From Flavobacteriaceae bacterium (lineage in GTDB: Bacteria; Bacteroidota; Bacteroidia; Flavobacteriales; Flavobacteriaceae): a stretch of DNA of 27,981 bases. A program made the position numbers and the translations under genes. The stretch is from positions 1 to 27,981 of the forward strand of contig CANKLK010000010.1 in the NCBI GenBank assembly GCA_947482805.1, written 5' to 3'. A model generated the notes under the pieces. That model had not been told where the DNA came from, searched no databases, and worked only from the letters and a program-made list of their open reading frames with translations. Every line of letters begins with the position of its first letter. The first letter of the stretch is position 1. Positions 1 through 8,314 of this stretch are shown in pieces.

Positions 1-869
1 ATAAACTGCTTGTATTTTGTGAATGTAGTTCCTTTTAGAATTAATTCGCCACCATAACGTTCGTCATTAAATAAGGTGTGTCCAATATATTTCATATGCA
101 CCCTAATCTGATGTGTTCTTCCTGTTTCCAATTTGCAGGAAACCAAAGTAACATAACCAAAACGTTCCAAAACCTTATAATGTGTAACAGCATGTTTTCC
201 AATTTCACCATCCGGAAAAACTGCCATTTGCATTCTATCTTTTACGTGTCTTGCTATATTACCTTCTATAGTGCCTTCCTCTTCTTTTACATTTCCCCAA
301 ACCAAGGCAATATATTCACGTTCGGTAGTTTTATCTTCAAATTGTTTTGCCAGATGTGTCATTGCTTGCTCCGTTTTGGCAACAACCAAAAGTCCGGAAG
401 TATTTTTATCAATTCTGTGAACCAATCCAGGTCTATCACTTGAATTCTTTGGAAGATTTTCAAAATGAAATGCCAATGCATTAACCAATGTTCCTGTATA
501 ATTTCCGTGTCCGGGATGAACCACTAACCCTGGTGGTTTATTAATAACCAACAACGAATCGTCTTCATAAACAATATCTAAGGGAATATTTTCCGGTAGT
601 ATCAGATTTTCAAAAGGCGGATGCGATAACATAACACGAACCACATCAAAAGGTTTGACTCTGTAACTTGACTTTACCGGAACATCATTTACCCAAATGT
701 TTCCATCATCAGCCGCTTTCTGAATTTTGTTTCGCGTAGCATTAGCAATCAATTGCATCAAGAATTTGTCAACACGCAACAACGATTGCCCTTTGTCAGC
801 AACATGTCGGTGGTGTTCAAATAATTCCTCTTCTTCTAATTCAGGAATATTATCCGTATTATTGTCCAT
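1..869 (-). CDS. rluD: RluD/RluA-family 23S rRNA pseudouridine synthase, 3' end cut by window
   Basis: This gene reads leftwards from ATG at 869 and is still open at base 1, so its C-terminus is missing. About 289 residues are visible. An S4-type RNA-binding region (about residues 30-80, starting LLRVDKFL) precedes the synthase domain. The signature HRIDKNTSGLL (151-161) carries the catalytic aspartate, D154. A later GRTHQIRVHM motif is also present. The family converts uridines in helix 69 of 23S rRNA to pseudouridine, although RluA-family members differ in target. The start overlaps the stop of the upstream PASTA gene by 11 nt, which implies translational coupling in one operon. The family call is secure; the exact paralogue (RluD rather than RluC) is an inference from the S4 domain and gene order. 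Confidence 0.93.
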   Translation of the reverse strand, partial: MDNNTDNIPELEEEELFEHHRHVADKGQSLLRVDKFLMQLIANATRNKIQKAADDGNIWVNDVPVKSSYRVKPFDVVRVMLSHPPFENLILPENIPLDIVYEDDSLLVINKPPGLVVHPGHGNYTGTLVNALAFHFENLPKNSSDRPGLVHRIDKNTSGLLVVAKTEQAMTHLAKQFEDKTTEREYIALVWGNVKEEEGTIEGNIARHVKDRMQMAVFPDGEIGKHAVTHYKVLERFGYVTLVSCKLETGRTHQIRVHMKYIGHTLFNDERYGGELILKGTTFTKYKQF

Positions 870-1476
870 CTAATGGAATAATTTCAGTAGAGTCTACAGC
901 GGTAGAATCAACAGTTTCTTCATAAGTAATTTTTCCATCGCCAAGAACCAAATCAATTTTGGATGATTTTAAGACTTTGTCACCTGCTTTTAATTTCTTT
1001 CCGTTCTGACGCAATTCAAGAACCATGTCTTTTCCTAAATAAGGTTTATAGGTAATTGTACCTTCTAATAAGCCAATAGCTTTGAGCGTTGGTACTGCCT
1101 GACGATATGTTTTTTCAATCAAATCAGGCACGGCAACCATCGTATATTTATAAGCATTTATTTTGATATAAATCTTTCTACCTTCTTTTACTTTCGCGCC
1201 TGCTTTTGGCTCTTGTTCTACAATGGTCAACTTCGGAAAATCGGGTTTGAAATCAACGGTATCAAGGATTATATAATCTAAATCGACAGCACTTAACTTT
1301 TCTTCTGCCTGTTCCGCAGAAAGTTTAGCCAAATCAGGAACGGTTATTTCCTGTCCGTGATGTGTGGTATAGGTTATCCAATGAAAAAATAAATATGCTA
1401 TAATGGCAAAAATGGCCATAGCAGCAAGAATTTGGGTAAAAAAAACACGGCTGAATAAATACTTTCGTAAACTCAT
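859..1476 (-). CDS. Membrane-anchored PASTA-domain protein
   Basis: The product has 205 residues. A short cytoplasmic N-terminus is followed by one membrane helix (about residues 11-34, FFTQILAAMAIFAIIAYLFF), then two PASTA-type repeats (about 44-110 and 112-180, each beginning with a VPDL motif) and an acidic tail. PASTA domains bind peptidoglycan or muropeptides, so the protein probably faces the periplasm. No kinase or transpeptidase domain is attached. I chose ATG 1476: the frame stays open to 1605, but those 43 extra codons run through the GGTTGTC repeat and read like noise. The gene overlaps rluD by 11 nt and is divergent from ddl. The position beside ddl fits a cell-wall role, but the actual function is unknown. 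Confidence 0.85.
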   Translation of the reverse strand: MSLRKYLFSRVFFTQILAAMAIFAIIAYLFFHWITYTTHHGQEITVPDLAKLSAEQAEEKLSAVDLDYIILDTVDFKPDFPKLTIVEQEPKAGAKVKEGRKIYIKINAYKYTMVAVPDLIEKTYRQAVPTLKAIGLLEGTITYKPYLGKDMVLELRQNGKKLKAGDKVLKSSKIDLVLGDGKITYEETVDSTAVDSTEIIPLDGQ

Positions 1477-1516
1477 ATAGAATTTTAATTTGCACAAAGA
1501 TATAAAAAAAGATGCC

Positions 1517-1537
1517 GGTTGTCGGTTGTCGGTTGTC
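1517..1537. repeat. Three perfect tandem copies of GGTTGTC
   Basis: The heptamer GGTTGTC occurs three times head to tail in the PASTA/ddl spacer. No complementary arm lies nearby, so this looks like one half of the heptad-type spacer repeats described elsewhere in the window. Confidence 0.8.
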
Positions 1538-1560
1538 AGGAATAAAAAAAATGTCCAAAA

Positions 1561-1690
1561 TAGCCCCGATGAGCGTGACATCCTTTTTAGGATTGGCCGA
1601 AGCATTGCGTAGGCACATTAATCCTAAAAAGATAGAACAGACAGCGGGACAGCACTTCCTGACTAAACATGGGTTATGCTCCTAAAAATT
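1561..1690. repeat. Structured intergenic repeat element
   Basis: A perfect 12-bp stem pairs 1583-1594 with 1620-1631 (CTTTTTAGGATT / AATCCTAAAAAG), extended by AT/AT after one bulged C. The 25-nt loop holds GCC/GGC complementarity. The flanks carry AGCCCCGAT (1562-1570) on the left and GCGGGAC (1644-1650) and TGCTCCTA on the right. From memory, this block layout (AGCCCCGAT, hairpin, GCGGGA, GCTCCT) recurs in flavobacterial intergenic regions, but I could not verify that here. The rest of the 1477-1769 spacer holds the GGTTGTC repeat and the ddl promoter box; I see no gene in it. Confidence 0.55.
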
Positions 1691-1739
1691 CTATAATCCA
1701 ATAAACTATGTACAACTAACAATATGTGAAAAAATTTGA

Positions 1740-1747
1740 TAATTTTG
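1740..1747 (+). promoter_or_regulatory. Candidate -7 box for ddl
   Basis: TAATTTTG matches the Bacteroidota -7 consensus TAnnTTTG exactly and ends 22 nt before the ddl ATG. No clear TTG is seen at -33. Confidence 0.5.
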
Positions 1748-1769
1748 TTTCACTTAACATCCAGAACAA

Positions 1770-2744
1770 ATGAAAAAAATTGCCATCATCATGGGCGGTT
1801 ATTCCAGCGAATACAAAATATCGTTAACGAGTGGAAACGTAGTTTATCAAAACTTAGACAAAACAAAATTCAAAGGATACCGAATCCATATTTTTAAAGA
1901 AAAATGGGTTTATGTTGATGACAATGATACTGAATTTCCGATAGATAAAAATGATTTTTCGGTTACGATAAGCAATGAAAAAATTACGTTCGATTGTGTA
2001 TTTAATGCCATTCACGGAACACCTGGTGAAGATGGATTAATGCAGGGATATTTTGAATTATTAGGAATTCCGCAAAACTCCTGCGATTATTATCAAGCGG
2101 CATTGACATTTAACAAACGTGATTTATTATCGGTTCTAAAACCCTACGGTATAAAATCGGCTACCTCCTATTATTTAAATCTTGGTGATGAAATCAAGCA
2201 GGATGAAATTCTGGCAAAAGTGGGATTACCTTGTTTTGTTAAACCAAACAAATCGGGTTCTAGTTTTGGAATCAGTAAAGTAAAAACAAAAGACGAACTT
2301 TTATTAGCGATTGCCAATGCTTACAAAGAAGACAATGAAATAATCATTGAAAGCTTTCTTGACGGAACCGAAGTTTCTGTTGGTGTCATTAATTATAAAG
2401 GAGAAACCGTAGTTTTGCCTATAACAGAAATTGTATCCGAAAATGATTTCTTTGATTACGAAGCTAAATATCATGGAAAATCACAGGAAATAACTCCAGC
2501 TCGAATTTCTGAAGACATAGCTGAAAAAATTAGAACTGTTGCCAAAAAGGCCTATACGATTTTAAAAATGAGTGGATTTTCGAGAAGTGAATTTATCATT
2601 GTAGACGGAGAACCCTTTATGTTAGAAATGAATACCATTCCGGGACTAACTACCGAAAGTTTGATTCCGCAACAAGCAAGAGCAGCGGGAATTACTCTAG
2701 AAGATTTGTTTACCAACTCAATTGAATTAGCTTTACAAAAGTAA
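1770..2744 (+). CDS. ddl: D-alanine--D-alanine ligase
   Basis: Ddl is a cytoplasmic ATP-grasp ligase that joins two D-alanines for the peptidoglycan precursor. The protein has 324 residues, slightly longer than the usual 305-320. The N-terminal motif IIMGGYSSEYKISLTSG is the Ddl equivalent of GGxSxEhxvSl. The centre contains the glycine-rich ATP-grasp segment VKPNKSGSSFGISKV, and the C-terminal metal and substrate site is FMLEMNTIPGLTTESLIPQQA. ATG 1770 follows directly after the promoter spacer and begins the expected MKKIAIIMGG strand. The gene is divergent from the PASTA gene and probably co-transcribed with coaD, 79 nt downstream, across a heptad-type inverted repeat. I see nothing odd in the protein. 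Confidence 0.96.
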   Translation: MKKIAIIMGGYSSEYKISLTSGNVVYQNLDKTKFKGYRIHIFKEKWVYVDDNDTEFPIDKNDFSVTISNEKITFDCVFNAIHGTPGEDGLMQGYFELLGIPQNSCDYYQAALTFNKRDLLSVLKPYGIKSATSYYLNLGDEIKQDEILAKVGLPCFVKPNKSGSSFGISKVKTKDELLLAIANAYKEDNEIIIESFLDGTEVSVGVINYKGETVVLPITEIVSENDFFDYEAKYHGKSQEITPARISEDIAEKIRTVAKKAYTILKMSGFSRSEFIIVDGEPFMLEMNTIPGLTTESLIPQQARAAGITLEDLFTNSIELALQK

Positions 2745-2747
2745 AAT

Positions 2748-2820
2748 GTTGTACGTTGTAGGTTCTAAGTTGTAAGTTCAGCAACTTTTAACCTAGAACT
2801 CACAACATACAAAATACAAC
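2748..2820. repeat. Heptad-periodic inverted repeat in the ddl-coaD spacer
   Basis: The left half is five 7-nt units beginning with G at 2748, 2755, 2762, 2769 and 2776 (GTTGTAC, GTTGTAG, GTTCTAA, GTTGTAA, GTTCAGC). The right half has C at 2785, 2792, 2799, 2806 and 2820 and is roughly complementary (CTAGAAC, TCACAAC, ATACAAC). It fills almost the whole spacer and would form a long imperfect hairpin in a ddl-coaD transcript. Confidence 0.75.
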
Positions 2821-2823
2821 AAA

Positions 2824-3285
2824 ATGAAAAGAAAAGCCGTTTTTCCAGGTTCGTTTGACCCAATTACTAATGGACATTATGATATTATCCGAAGAGGAAT
2901 TTCACTTTTTGATGAAGTGATTGTGGCGATTGGTATCAATGCCGAAAAGAAATATATGTTCACATTAGAGGAACGCAAAAAATTTATTGAAGACGCTTTC
3001 AAAGACGAGCCAAAAGTAACAGTGATTACTTATGAAGGGTTAACCATTGATTTGTGCCGGAAATTAGACGCTGAGTTTATCCTACGTGGGTTGCGAAATC
3101 CGGCCGATTTTGAGTTCGAAAAAGCTATTGCGCATACCAACAGGAGATTGTCAAAAATTGAAACAGTCTTTCTTCTAACCGCTTCCAAAACATCATATAT
3201 TTCCTCAAGCATTGTTCGCGATGTGATTAGAAATGGAGGCGATTACTCCGTTTTGGTTCCGGATACAGTTGTAGTAAAAAAATAG
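2824..3285 (+). CDS. coaD: Phosphopantetheine adenylyltransferase
   Basis: CoaD transfers AMP from ATP to 4'-phosphopantetheine to make dephospho-CoA, the penultimate step of CoA synthesis in the cytosol. The 153-residue length is normal (E. coli 159). The nucleotidyltransferase motif GSFDPITNGHYDII (residues 9-22) includes the conserved T-x-G-H, and the C-terminal ISSSIVRDVI supplies the SSxxR nucleotide-binding motif. RGLRNPADFEFE is the typical substrate-binding segment. The ATG lies 4 nt after the spacer repeat. Co-transcription with ddl is likely. No clear terminator follows: the 166-nt gap to the permease gene holds only AT-rich DNA and a promoter box. Confidence 0.96.
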   Translation: MKRKAVFPGSFDPITNGHYDIIRRGISLFDEVIVAIGINAEKKYMFTLEERKKFIEDAFKDEPKVTVITYEGLTIDLCRKLDAEFILRGLRNPADFEFEKAIAHTNRRLSKIETVFLLTASKTSYISSSIVRDVIRNGGDYSVLVPDTVVVKK

Positions 3286-3420
3286 TTTGATTTTTTCAGT
3301 TATTGTGTCAAAATTCTTTTACTTCAAAATCTTAATTGGCTGTTATAATTTATTAAACCTAAAGGGATATTACATTCAGAATATATAAATTATATTTATA
3401 AAATATTTTGATTTAAACAT

Positions 3421-3428
3421 TATTTTTG
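3421..3428 (+). promoter_or_regulatory. Candidate -7 box for the ethanolamine cassette
   Basis: TATTTTTG is an exact TAnnTTTG match ending 23 nt before the permease ATG. A -33 TTG at normal spacing is missing; the nearest TTTG, at 3407-3410, is only 10 nt away. No cobalamin riboswitch was recognised in the leader. Confidence 0.42.
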
Positions 3429-3451
3429 AATCTAATTTAACAGCTAATTTT

Positions 3452-4753
3452 ATGAGTACACATCTTAAGAAGACACTTTCACCAATACTTCTATGGGGAC
3501 TTGGAGTAGGATATGTAATATCTGGAATGTATTTTGGTTGGAATTTAGGTCTTGAAAAAGGAGGTACTTTTGGAATGGCAATTGCCACTCTCATTATAAC
3601 AATTATGTATGTTTGCTTTAGCTTTTCCTATTGCGAATTATCATGTGCAATTCCAAAAGCAGGCGGTGGTTTCGATTATGCTAACAGGGCATTAGGAAAA
3701 GATATAGGATTTATTACAGGACTAGCCCAAGTTATTGAATTTGTATTTGCACCTCCGGCAATCGCAATTGCAATCGGGGCTTATTTAAATCTTTCATTTC
3801 CTCAAATTCCTATTATACAAACTGCAATTATTGTTTACTTATTATTTACCACGCTTAATGTATTGGGGGTAAAAATAGCAGCTACTTTTGAATTGTTTAT
3901 TACTATACTTGCTGTTGCAGAGTTATTGCTTTTTTTTGGAGTGACAATCCCACATTTTTCCGCAAATAACTTCACAAAAAATGCAAGTATAAATGGTTGG
4001 AGTGGAATCTTTGCCGCTATTCCATTTGCAATCTGGTTTTTTCTAGGTATTGAAGGTGTTGCAAATGTTGCAGAAGAAACCGTAAATCCTCAAAAAAATA
4101 TCATAAAAGGATTTGGAAGTGCGATGCTAACACTAGTTATATTATGTGTTATGGTATTTGTTGCTTCAATTGGTGTAGGTGGATGGGAGGAAATTGTTTA
4201 CAAATCAGACAGAAGTTTATCCGATTCACCGCTTCCTTTAGCAATGGCAAAAGCAGTATCAAAAGATAGTTTAATGTACCAATTAATTATTGGCGTTGGG
4301 CTATTTGGACTTATAGCATCATTTCATGGATTAATTCTTGCCGGTGGAAGAGCCACTATGGAACTAGGAAAAATAAATTTTGCGCCAAAATTTTTAGGTA
4401 AAATAAACACAAAATTTTCAACTCCTACAAATGCACTAATCGTAAATATGATTCTTGGAATTGCAGCTTTGTATACTAATAAAACAGGAGAAATAATAAC
4501 AATAGCTGTTTTTGGAGCACTTACTTTATATATTATTTCTATGATATCATTATTAAAATTGAGAAAAACAGAACCCAATTTAGAAAGACCATTTGTTGTA
4601 CCATTTTATCCAATTCTTCCAATAACAGCCTTGTTAATAGGTTTTTTATCCATAATTACAATGAGTTATTTCAATCCTCTTTTGGCTTTATTGTATTTTG
4701 GAACAGTCGTTTTAGGTTACATCCTCTTCAAAATATTTTATAAAACTAAATAA
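3452..4753 (+). CDS. eat: Ethanolamine permease (APC superfamily)
   Basis: This 433-residue inner-membrane protein has about 12 hydrophobic segments of the amino acid/polyamine/organocation type. The N-terminal LWGLGVGYVISGMYFGWNLG and the AIPKAGGGFDYANRALG stretch resemble the ethanolamine permease subfamily rather than general amino-acid transporters. It would import ethanolamine by a proton- or ion-coupled mechanism. The substrate call rests mainly on the neighbours: eutB starts 48 nt downstream and eutC follows, all on the same strand. The cassette sits between coaD and an unrelated helicase gene, as if inserted there. An alternative would be a related amine or amino-acid permease. Confidence 0.85.
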   Translation: MSTHLKKTLSPILLWGLGVGYVISGMYFGWNLGLEKGGTFGMAIATLIITIMYVCFSFSYCELSCAIPKAGGGFDYANRALGKDIGFITGLAQVIEFVFAPPAIAIAIGAYLNLSFPQIPIIQTAIIVYLLFTTLNVLGVKIAATFELFITILAVAELLLFFGVTIPHFSANNFTKNASINGWSGIFAAIPFAIWFFLGIEGVANVAEETVNPQKNIIKGFGSAMLTLVILCVMVFVASIGVGGWEEIVYKSDRSLSDSPLPLAMAKAVSKDSLMYQLIIGVGLFGLIASFHGLILAGGRATMELGKINFAPKFLGKINTKFSTPTNALIVNMILGIAALYTNKTGEIITIAVFGALTLYIISMISLLKLRKTEPNLERPFVVPFYPILPITALLIGFLSIITMSYFNPLLALLYFGTVVLGYILFKIFYKTK

Positions 4754-4801
4754 CTATTGTAAAAGACCAAATTCTATCAAATTAGACTTTTAAAAAAATA
4801 A

Positions 4802-6178
4802 ATGTACAAACACACAGTAAATAATATTGTTTTTGTTTTCGATACGCTAGCCGAATTAATGGCCAAAGCTACACCGGCGCGTTCTGGAGATATTTTGGCA
4901 GGAATTGCAGCAAAATCATATCAAGAACGTGTTGCTGCTCAAATGGCACTTTCAGAAATTCCAATTTGTGAATTTTTAAATGAACCTTTGATACCCTATG
5001 AAACTGATGAAGTTACTCGGTTGATTTTTGATAGTCATGACAAGGAGAATTTTAAAAGTATCTCCCATTTAACCGTAGGTGATTTTCGGAATTATTTACT
5101 CGAAAATAATGTACAGAAAAAAGAATTAACTAGTATACAAAAATCAATTACTCCTGAAATTGCTGCTGCAGTTTCTAAAATTATGAGCCTACAAGATTTG
5201 ATACTTGTTAGTTCAAAATGTGAAGTAATCACTAAATTTAGAACTACAGTTGGATTAAAGGGTCATTTATCGACGCGCCTTCAACCCAACCATCCAACAG
5301 ATGACGTTAAAGGAATACTTGCCTCGGTGGTTGATGGCCTTTTTTACGGAAGTGGAGATGCACTTATAGGTATAAACCCTGCATTTGACAATATTAATAC
5401 ACAAATCAATTTATTAAAAATGCTTGATGATGTGAGACAGCAATATAAAATACCAACACAGATTTGTATTCTTAGTCACATAACAAATACAATAATGTCT
5501 ATTGAAAAAGGAGCACCAGTAGATTTAGTTTTTCAATCAATCGGCGGAACCGAAAAAACAAATAAAAGTTTCGGCATCAATTTATCTTTATTAAAAGAAG
5601 GCTACGACGCTGCACAATCATTATCAAGAGGCACAATAGGAAATAATGTTATGTATTTTGAGACAGGTCAAGGCAGTTCACTTTCTTCTAACTCCAATCA
5701 TGGAATTGACCAACAAACTTTAGAAGCGCGTTCCTATGCTGTAGCACGTGAATTCAATCCTTTTTTAGTAAATTCAGTAGTGGGATTTATTGGTCCAGAA
5801 TATTTATTTGATGGTAAACAGATTATAAGAGCTGGCCTAGAAGATCATTTTTGCGCTAAAATTATGGGGTTACCAATGGGTTGCGATATTTGCTATACCA
5901 ATCATGCTGAAGCAGACCAAGATGATATGGATACGTTATTAACACTTTTAGGAACCGCAGGATGCAATTTCATAATGGGAATTCCTGGAGCAGATGATAT
6001 TATGTTGAATTATCAAAGTACTTCCTTTCATGATGCTTTATACATTAGAAAACTTCTTGGTCTTAAACCAGCACCCGAATTTGAAGAATGGTTAATCAAA
6101 AATGAGATAATGAATCATAATAATGAACTTTTACCCGTTAAAAGTCAACACAAATTATTAGAATTAATCAATAAATAA
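4802..6178 (+). CDS. eutB: Ethanolamine ammonia-lyase, large (catalytic) subunit
   Basis: EutB, with EutC, forms the adenosylcobalamin-dependent enzyme that splits ethanolamine into acetaldehyde and ammonia. The product has 458 residues (E. coli 453) and is full length, a TIM-barrel family. Recognisable stretches are TPARSGDILAGIAA near the N-terminus, LSTRLQPNHPTDD, the YFETGQGSSLSSNSNHG substrate-site segment and MGLPMGCDICYTNHAEADQDD towards the C-terminus. It lies 48 nt after the permease and 8 nt before eutC, so the three are surely one operon. No EutA reactivase, acetaldehyde dehydrogenase, microcompartment shell or EutR-type regulator lies in the window. Activity would need B12 made or imported elsewhere. 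Confidence 0.95.
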   Translation: MYKHTVNNIVFVFDTLAELMAKATPARSGDILAGIAAKSYQERVAAQMALSEIPICEFLNEPLIPYETDEVTRLIFDSHDKENFKSISHLTVGDFRNYLLENNVQKKELTSIQKSITPEIAAAVSKIMSLQDLILVSSKCEVITKFRTTVGLKGHLSTRLQPNHPTDDVKGILASVVDGLFYGSGDALIGINPAFDNINTQINLLKMLDDVRQQYKIPTQICILSHITNTIMSIEKGAPVDLVFQSIGGTEKTNKSFGINLSLLKEGYDAAQSLSRGTIGNNVMYFETGQGSSLSSNSNHGIDQQTLEARSYAVAREFNPFLVNSVVGFIGPEYLFDGKQIIRAGLEDHFCAKIMGLPMGCDICYTNHAEADQDDMDTLLTLLGTAGCNFIMGIPGADDIMLNYQSTSFHDALYIRKLLGLKPAPEFEEWLIKNEIMNHNNELLPVKSQHKLLELINK

Positions 6179-6186
6179 TTTTAGTT

Positions 6187-6927
6187 ATGGAGTTGGACGA
6201 TTGGCATATTTTAAAAAAATACACAAATGCAAGAATTGCACTTGGTAGATCAGGGAATTCCTTACCTACTAATAAGGTTTTAGAGTTTCGAATGGCACAT
6301 GCACTGGCAAAAGACGCTATAAGTACTGAGCTGGACGTGTTAAATATAGTTGAAGATGCAAAAAATCTTAGTTTAAAAAGTATTTTAGTTCAAAGCCAAA
6401 TTAGTAATGGCATTGACTATCTAAAGAATCCTAATCTTGGAAGACTTCTTAATGAAATAAGCATAAAAAAACTGAAAGATTTGCCTAGACAAAAAACAAC
6501 TTTGTCTATCATTATTGCAGATGGATTATCAGCCGAAGCTGTAAATCTCCATGCTATTAAACTAATTGAACATTTAATTCCCAAATTAAAATTTAAGACT
6601 ATATCTCCCATTATAATAGTAAAATATGGCAGAGTTGCTATTTCAGATGAAATTGGAGAAATACTAAACTCTAATATTGCTTTGATTTTGATTGGAGAAA
6701 GACCAGGATTAAGTTCGCCTACAAGTATGGGTGCCTATATTACTTACAATCCAAAAAAAGGAAATACAGATGAAAAAAGAAATTGTGTTTCTAACATACA
6801 AAGTGAAGGTTTGTCCTATGAATTTGCAGCAATGAAATTGGCTTATTTAATTGACGAAATGTTAGTTAAAAAACTATCAGGCGTAGATTTAAAAGATGAT
6901 TTTTCAGATAAATACATCAATAAATAA
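6187..6927 (+). CDS. eutC: Ethanolamine ammonia-lyase, small subunit
   Basis: EutC completes the cobalamin-binding interface of the ammonia-lyase. The product has 246 residues, shorter than E. coli EutC (295), mostly because the N-terminal extension is brief; shorter forms are common outside enterics. Typical segments are TNARIALGRSGNSLPT near the N-terminus, the ADGLSAEAVNLHA core, ILIGERPGLSSPTSMGAYITY and the closing KLSGVDLKDD. It starts 8 nt after eutB. It converges on the helicase gene with only 36 nt between the stops, and no convincing terminator is visible there. Confidence 0.94.
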   Translation: MELDDWHILKKYTNARIALGRSGNSLPTNKVLEFRMAHALAKDAISTELDVLNIVEDAKNLSLKSILVQSQISNGIDYLKNPNLGRLLNEISIKKLKDLPRQKTTLSIIIADGLSAEAVNLHAIKLIEHLIPKLKFKTISPIIIVKYGRVAISDEIGEILNSNIALILIGERPGLSSPTSMGAYITYNPKKGNTDEKRNCVSNIQSEGLSYEFAAMKLAYLIDEMLVKKLSGVDLKDDFSDKYINK

Positions 6928-6963
6928 ATTGAAACTATTTAAACCCAAAAAGTAAAATAATTA

Positions 6964-8310
6964 TTACTCCTCTGATTTCTTAATTACTTTTCTAGCGACT
7001 TCAATCTTAAACTTCTTGCCTTTCATTTTTTCGTCGCGAATATTGGAAAGCAGTTCTTTTACTTTTTTAGATTTTACCGCGGCAAACGAAATAAAATCCT
7101 TGACTTCTATCAGTCCCAAATCGCCTTTCTCCAGTTTTCCTTTTTGGGAAAAGAAACCTACGATGTCTATTTTATTCAGTTTGTTTTTCTTCCCTCCGCT
7201 GATGTAAATTGTTTGGAATTCGGGTGGTTTTGGTAATTTGGTAGCGTTCTCTACTTTTAAAACTGGTATGTTATAATGGATGTAGTCCAGTTTTTTTTCA
7301 CTTTCATGAACAATGATATAAGCGGTACCGATAGCTAACATACGCGCAGTTCGTCCGTTTCTATGGGTGAATTCGTCTTCTTTTGAAGGTAGATGGTAAT
7401 GAATAACGTGTTTCATTTCGGGTATGTCCAAACCACGTGCTGCCAAATCGGTGGTAACCAAATAACTGACACTTCCGTTTCTGAACTGAATTAAAGCGCG
7501 TTCACGTTCGTCCTGATCCATACCGCCGTGGTAATAGGTGGCGTAGATTCCTTTTTGGTTTAGCGCATCGCTAATGCGTTCGGCCGAGTCTCTGTGATTG
7601 CAAAAGATTAAAGCCGATTCCGATTGTAAGGAACAAATCAAATTAAATAAACTGCCAATCTTATCTTTGTCTTTTGAAACTAGCATTTTCATCGAAAGAT
7701 TTACTTTGGCTTCTTCTGTAGGAATAAAATCTAAAACAGTTGGATTTACAACCCGCGTATATTTAGGGATTTCAATTCCGGCTGTTGCCGAAACTAATAT
7801 TCTTTTATTTAATTTGGATAATTTATTGATGATAAATGACATTTCTTCATGAAAACCCAGTTGCAGTGATTTGTCAAATTCATCCAAAATCAATGTCTGA
7901 ATGTGGTCGACTTTAAAAGTGCTGCGGTCAAGATGATCAGCAATTCGCCCTGGAGTTCCAATTAAAACTGCCGGAGGATTTGACAAGTTTTTGATTTCTG
8001 TATCAATCGAATGGCCGCCATAACACACATTTACTTTGTATGTGGTGCCCATTTTTTTCCAAACCTGTTCAATCTGAATTCCCAACTCTCTTGATGGCAC
8101 TAAAATCAAACATTGCACTCCGGCCACATACTCATCTAACAATTCAAAAATAGGCAATAAAAAAGCAAGTGTTTTCCCCGAACCTGTTGGCGAAAGCAAT
8201 AATACATTGCGGTCGTTTAGAATGGTTTCTTGAGCAGCTAGTTGCATTTCGTTTAAGCTATCGATGCCTAAATTTAAAAGGATATTGTTGGAATGATGGT
8301 AATTTGTCAT
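6964..8310 (-). CDS. DEAD-box RNA helicase with DbpA-type RNA-binding domain
   Basis: This is an ATP-dependent RNA helicase of 448 residues. It has a Q-motif region (LGIDSLNEMQ, about 14-23), Walker A PTGSGKT (41-47), motif Ia VPSRELGIQ, motif II as DEFD (143-146) in place of DEAD, SAT (174-176), TTDLAARGLDIP (286-297) and HRNGRTAR (316-323). The C-terminal 70 residues resemble the DbpA RNA-recognition domain, which in E. coli DbpA targets hairpin 92 of 23S rRNA during 50S assembly. I chose ATG 8310, although the frame is open to 8355, because MTNYHHSN leads directly into the Q-motif and an exact -7 box lies just upstream. The protein is probably a DbpA-like ribosome-assembly factor. Confidence 0.88.
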   Translation of the reverse strand: MTNYHHSNNILLNLGIDSLNEMQLAAQETILNDRNVLLLSPTGSGKTLAFLLPIFELLDEYVAGVQCLILVPSRELGIQIEQVWKKMGTTYKVNVCYGGHSIDTEIKNLSNPPAVLIGTPGRIADHLDRSTFKVDHIQTLILDEFDKSLQLGFHEEMSFIINKLSKLNKRILVSATAGIEIPKYTRVVNPTVLDFIPTEEAKVNLSMKMLVSKDKDKIGSLFNLICSLQSESALIFCNHRDSAERISDALNQKGIYATYYHGGMDQDERERALIQFRNGSVSYLVTTDLAARGLDIPEMKHVIHYHLPSKEDEFTHRNGRTARMLAIGTAYIIVHESEKKLDYIHYNIPVLKVENATKLPKPPEFQTIYISGGKKNKLNKIDIVGFFSQKGKLEKGDLGLIEVKDFISFAAVKSKKVKELLSNIRDEKMKGKKFKIEVARKVIKKSEE

Positions 8311-8314
8311 TCGG

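Noticed and set aside
78..443. Plus-strand open frame of 121 codons
   Set aside because: It lies fully inside rluD on the other strand, and the minus-strand reading carries clear family motifs.
1517..1537. CRISPR-like repeat
   Set aside because: Units are only 7 nt, contiguous and without spacers; no cas genes are present.
1477..1605. N-terminal extension of the PASTA protein
   Set aside because: The extra codons pass through the GGTTGTC repeat and part of the structured repeat, and the membrane anchor begins properly at ATG 1476.
3286..3451. Cobalamin riboswitch ahead of the B12-dependent ethanolamine genes
   Set aside because: The leader is very AT-rich and shows no B12-box-like motif or stable multi-stem fold; only a -7 box is visible.
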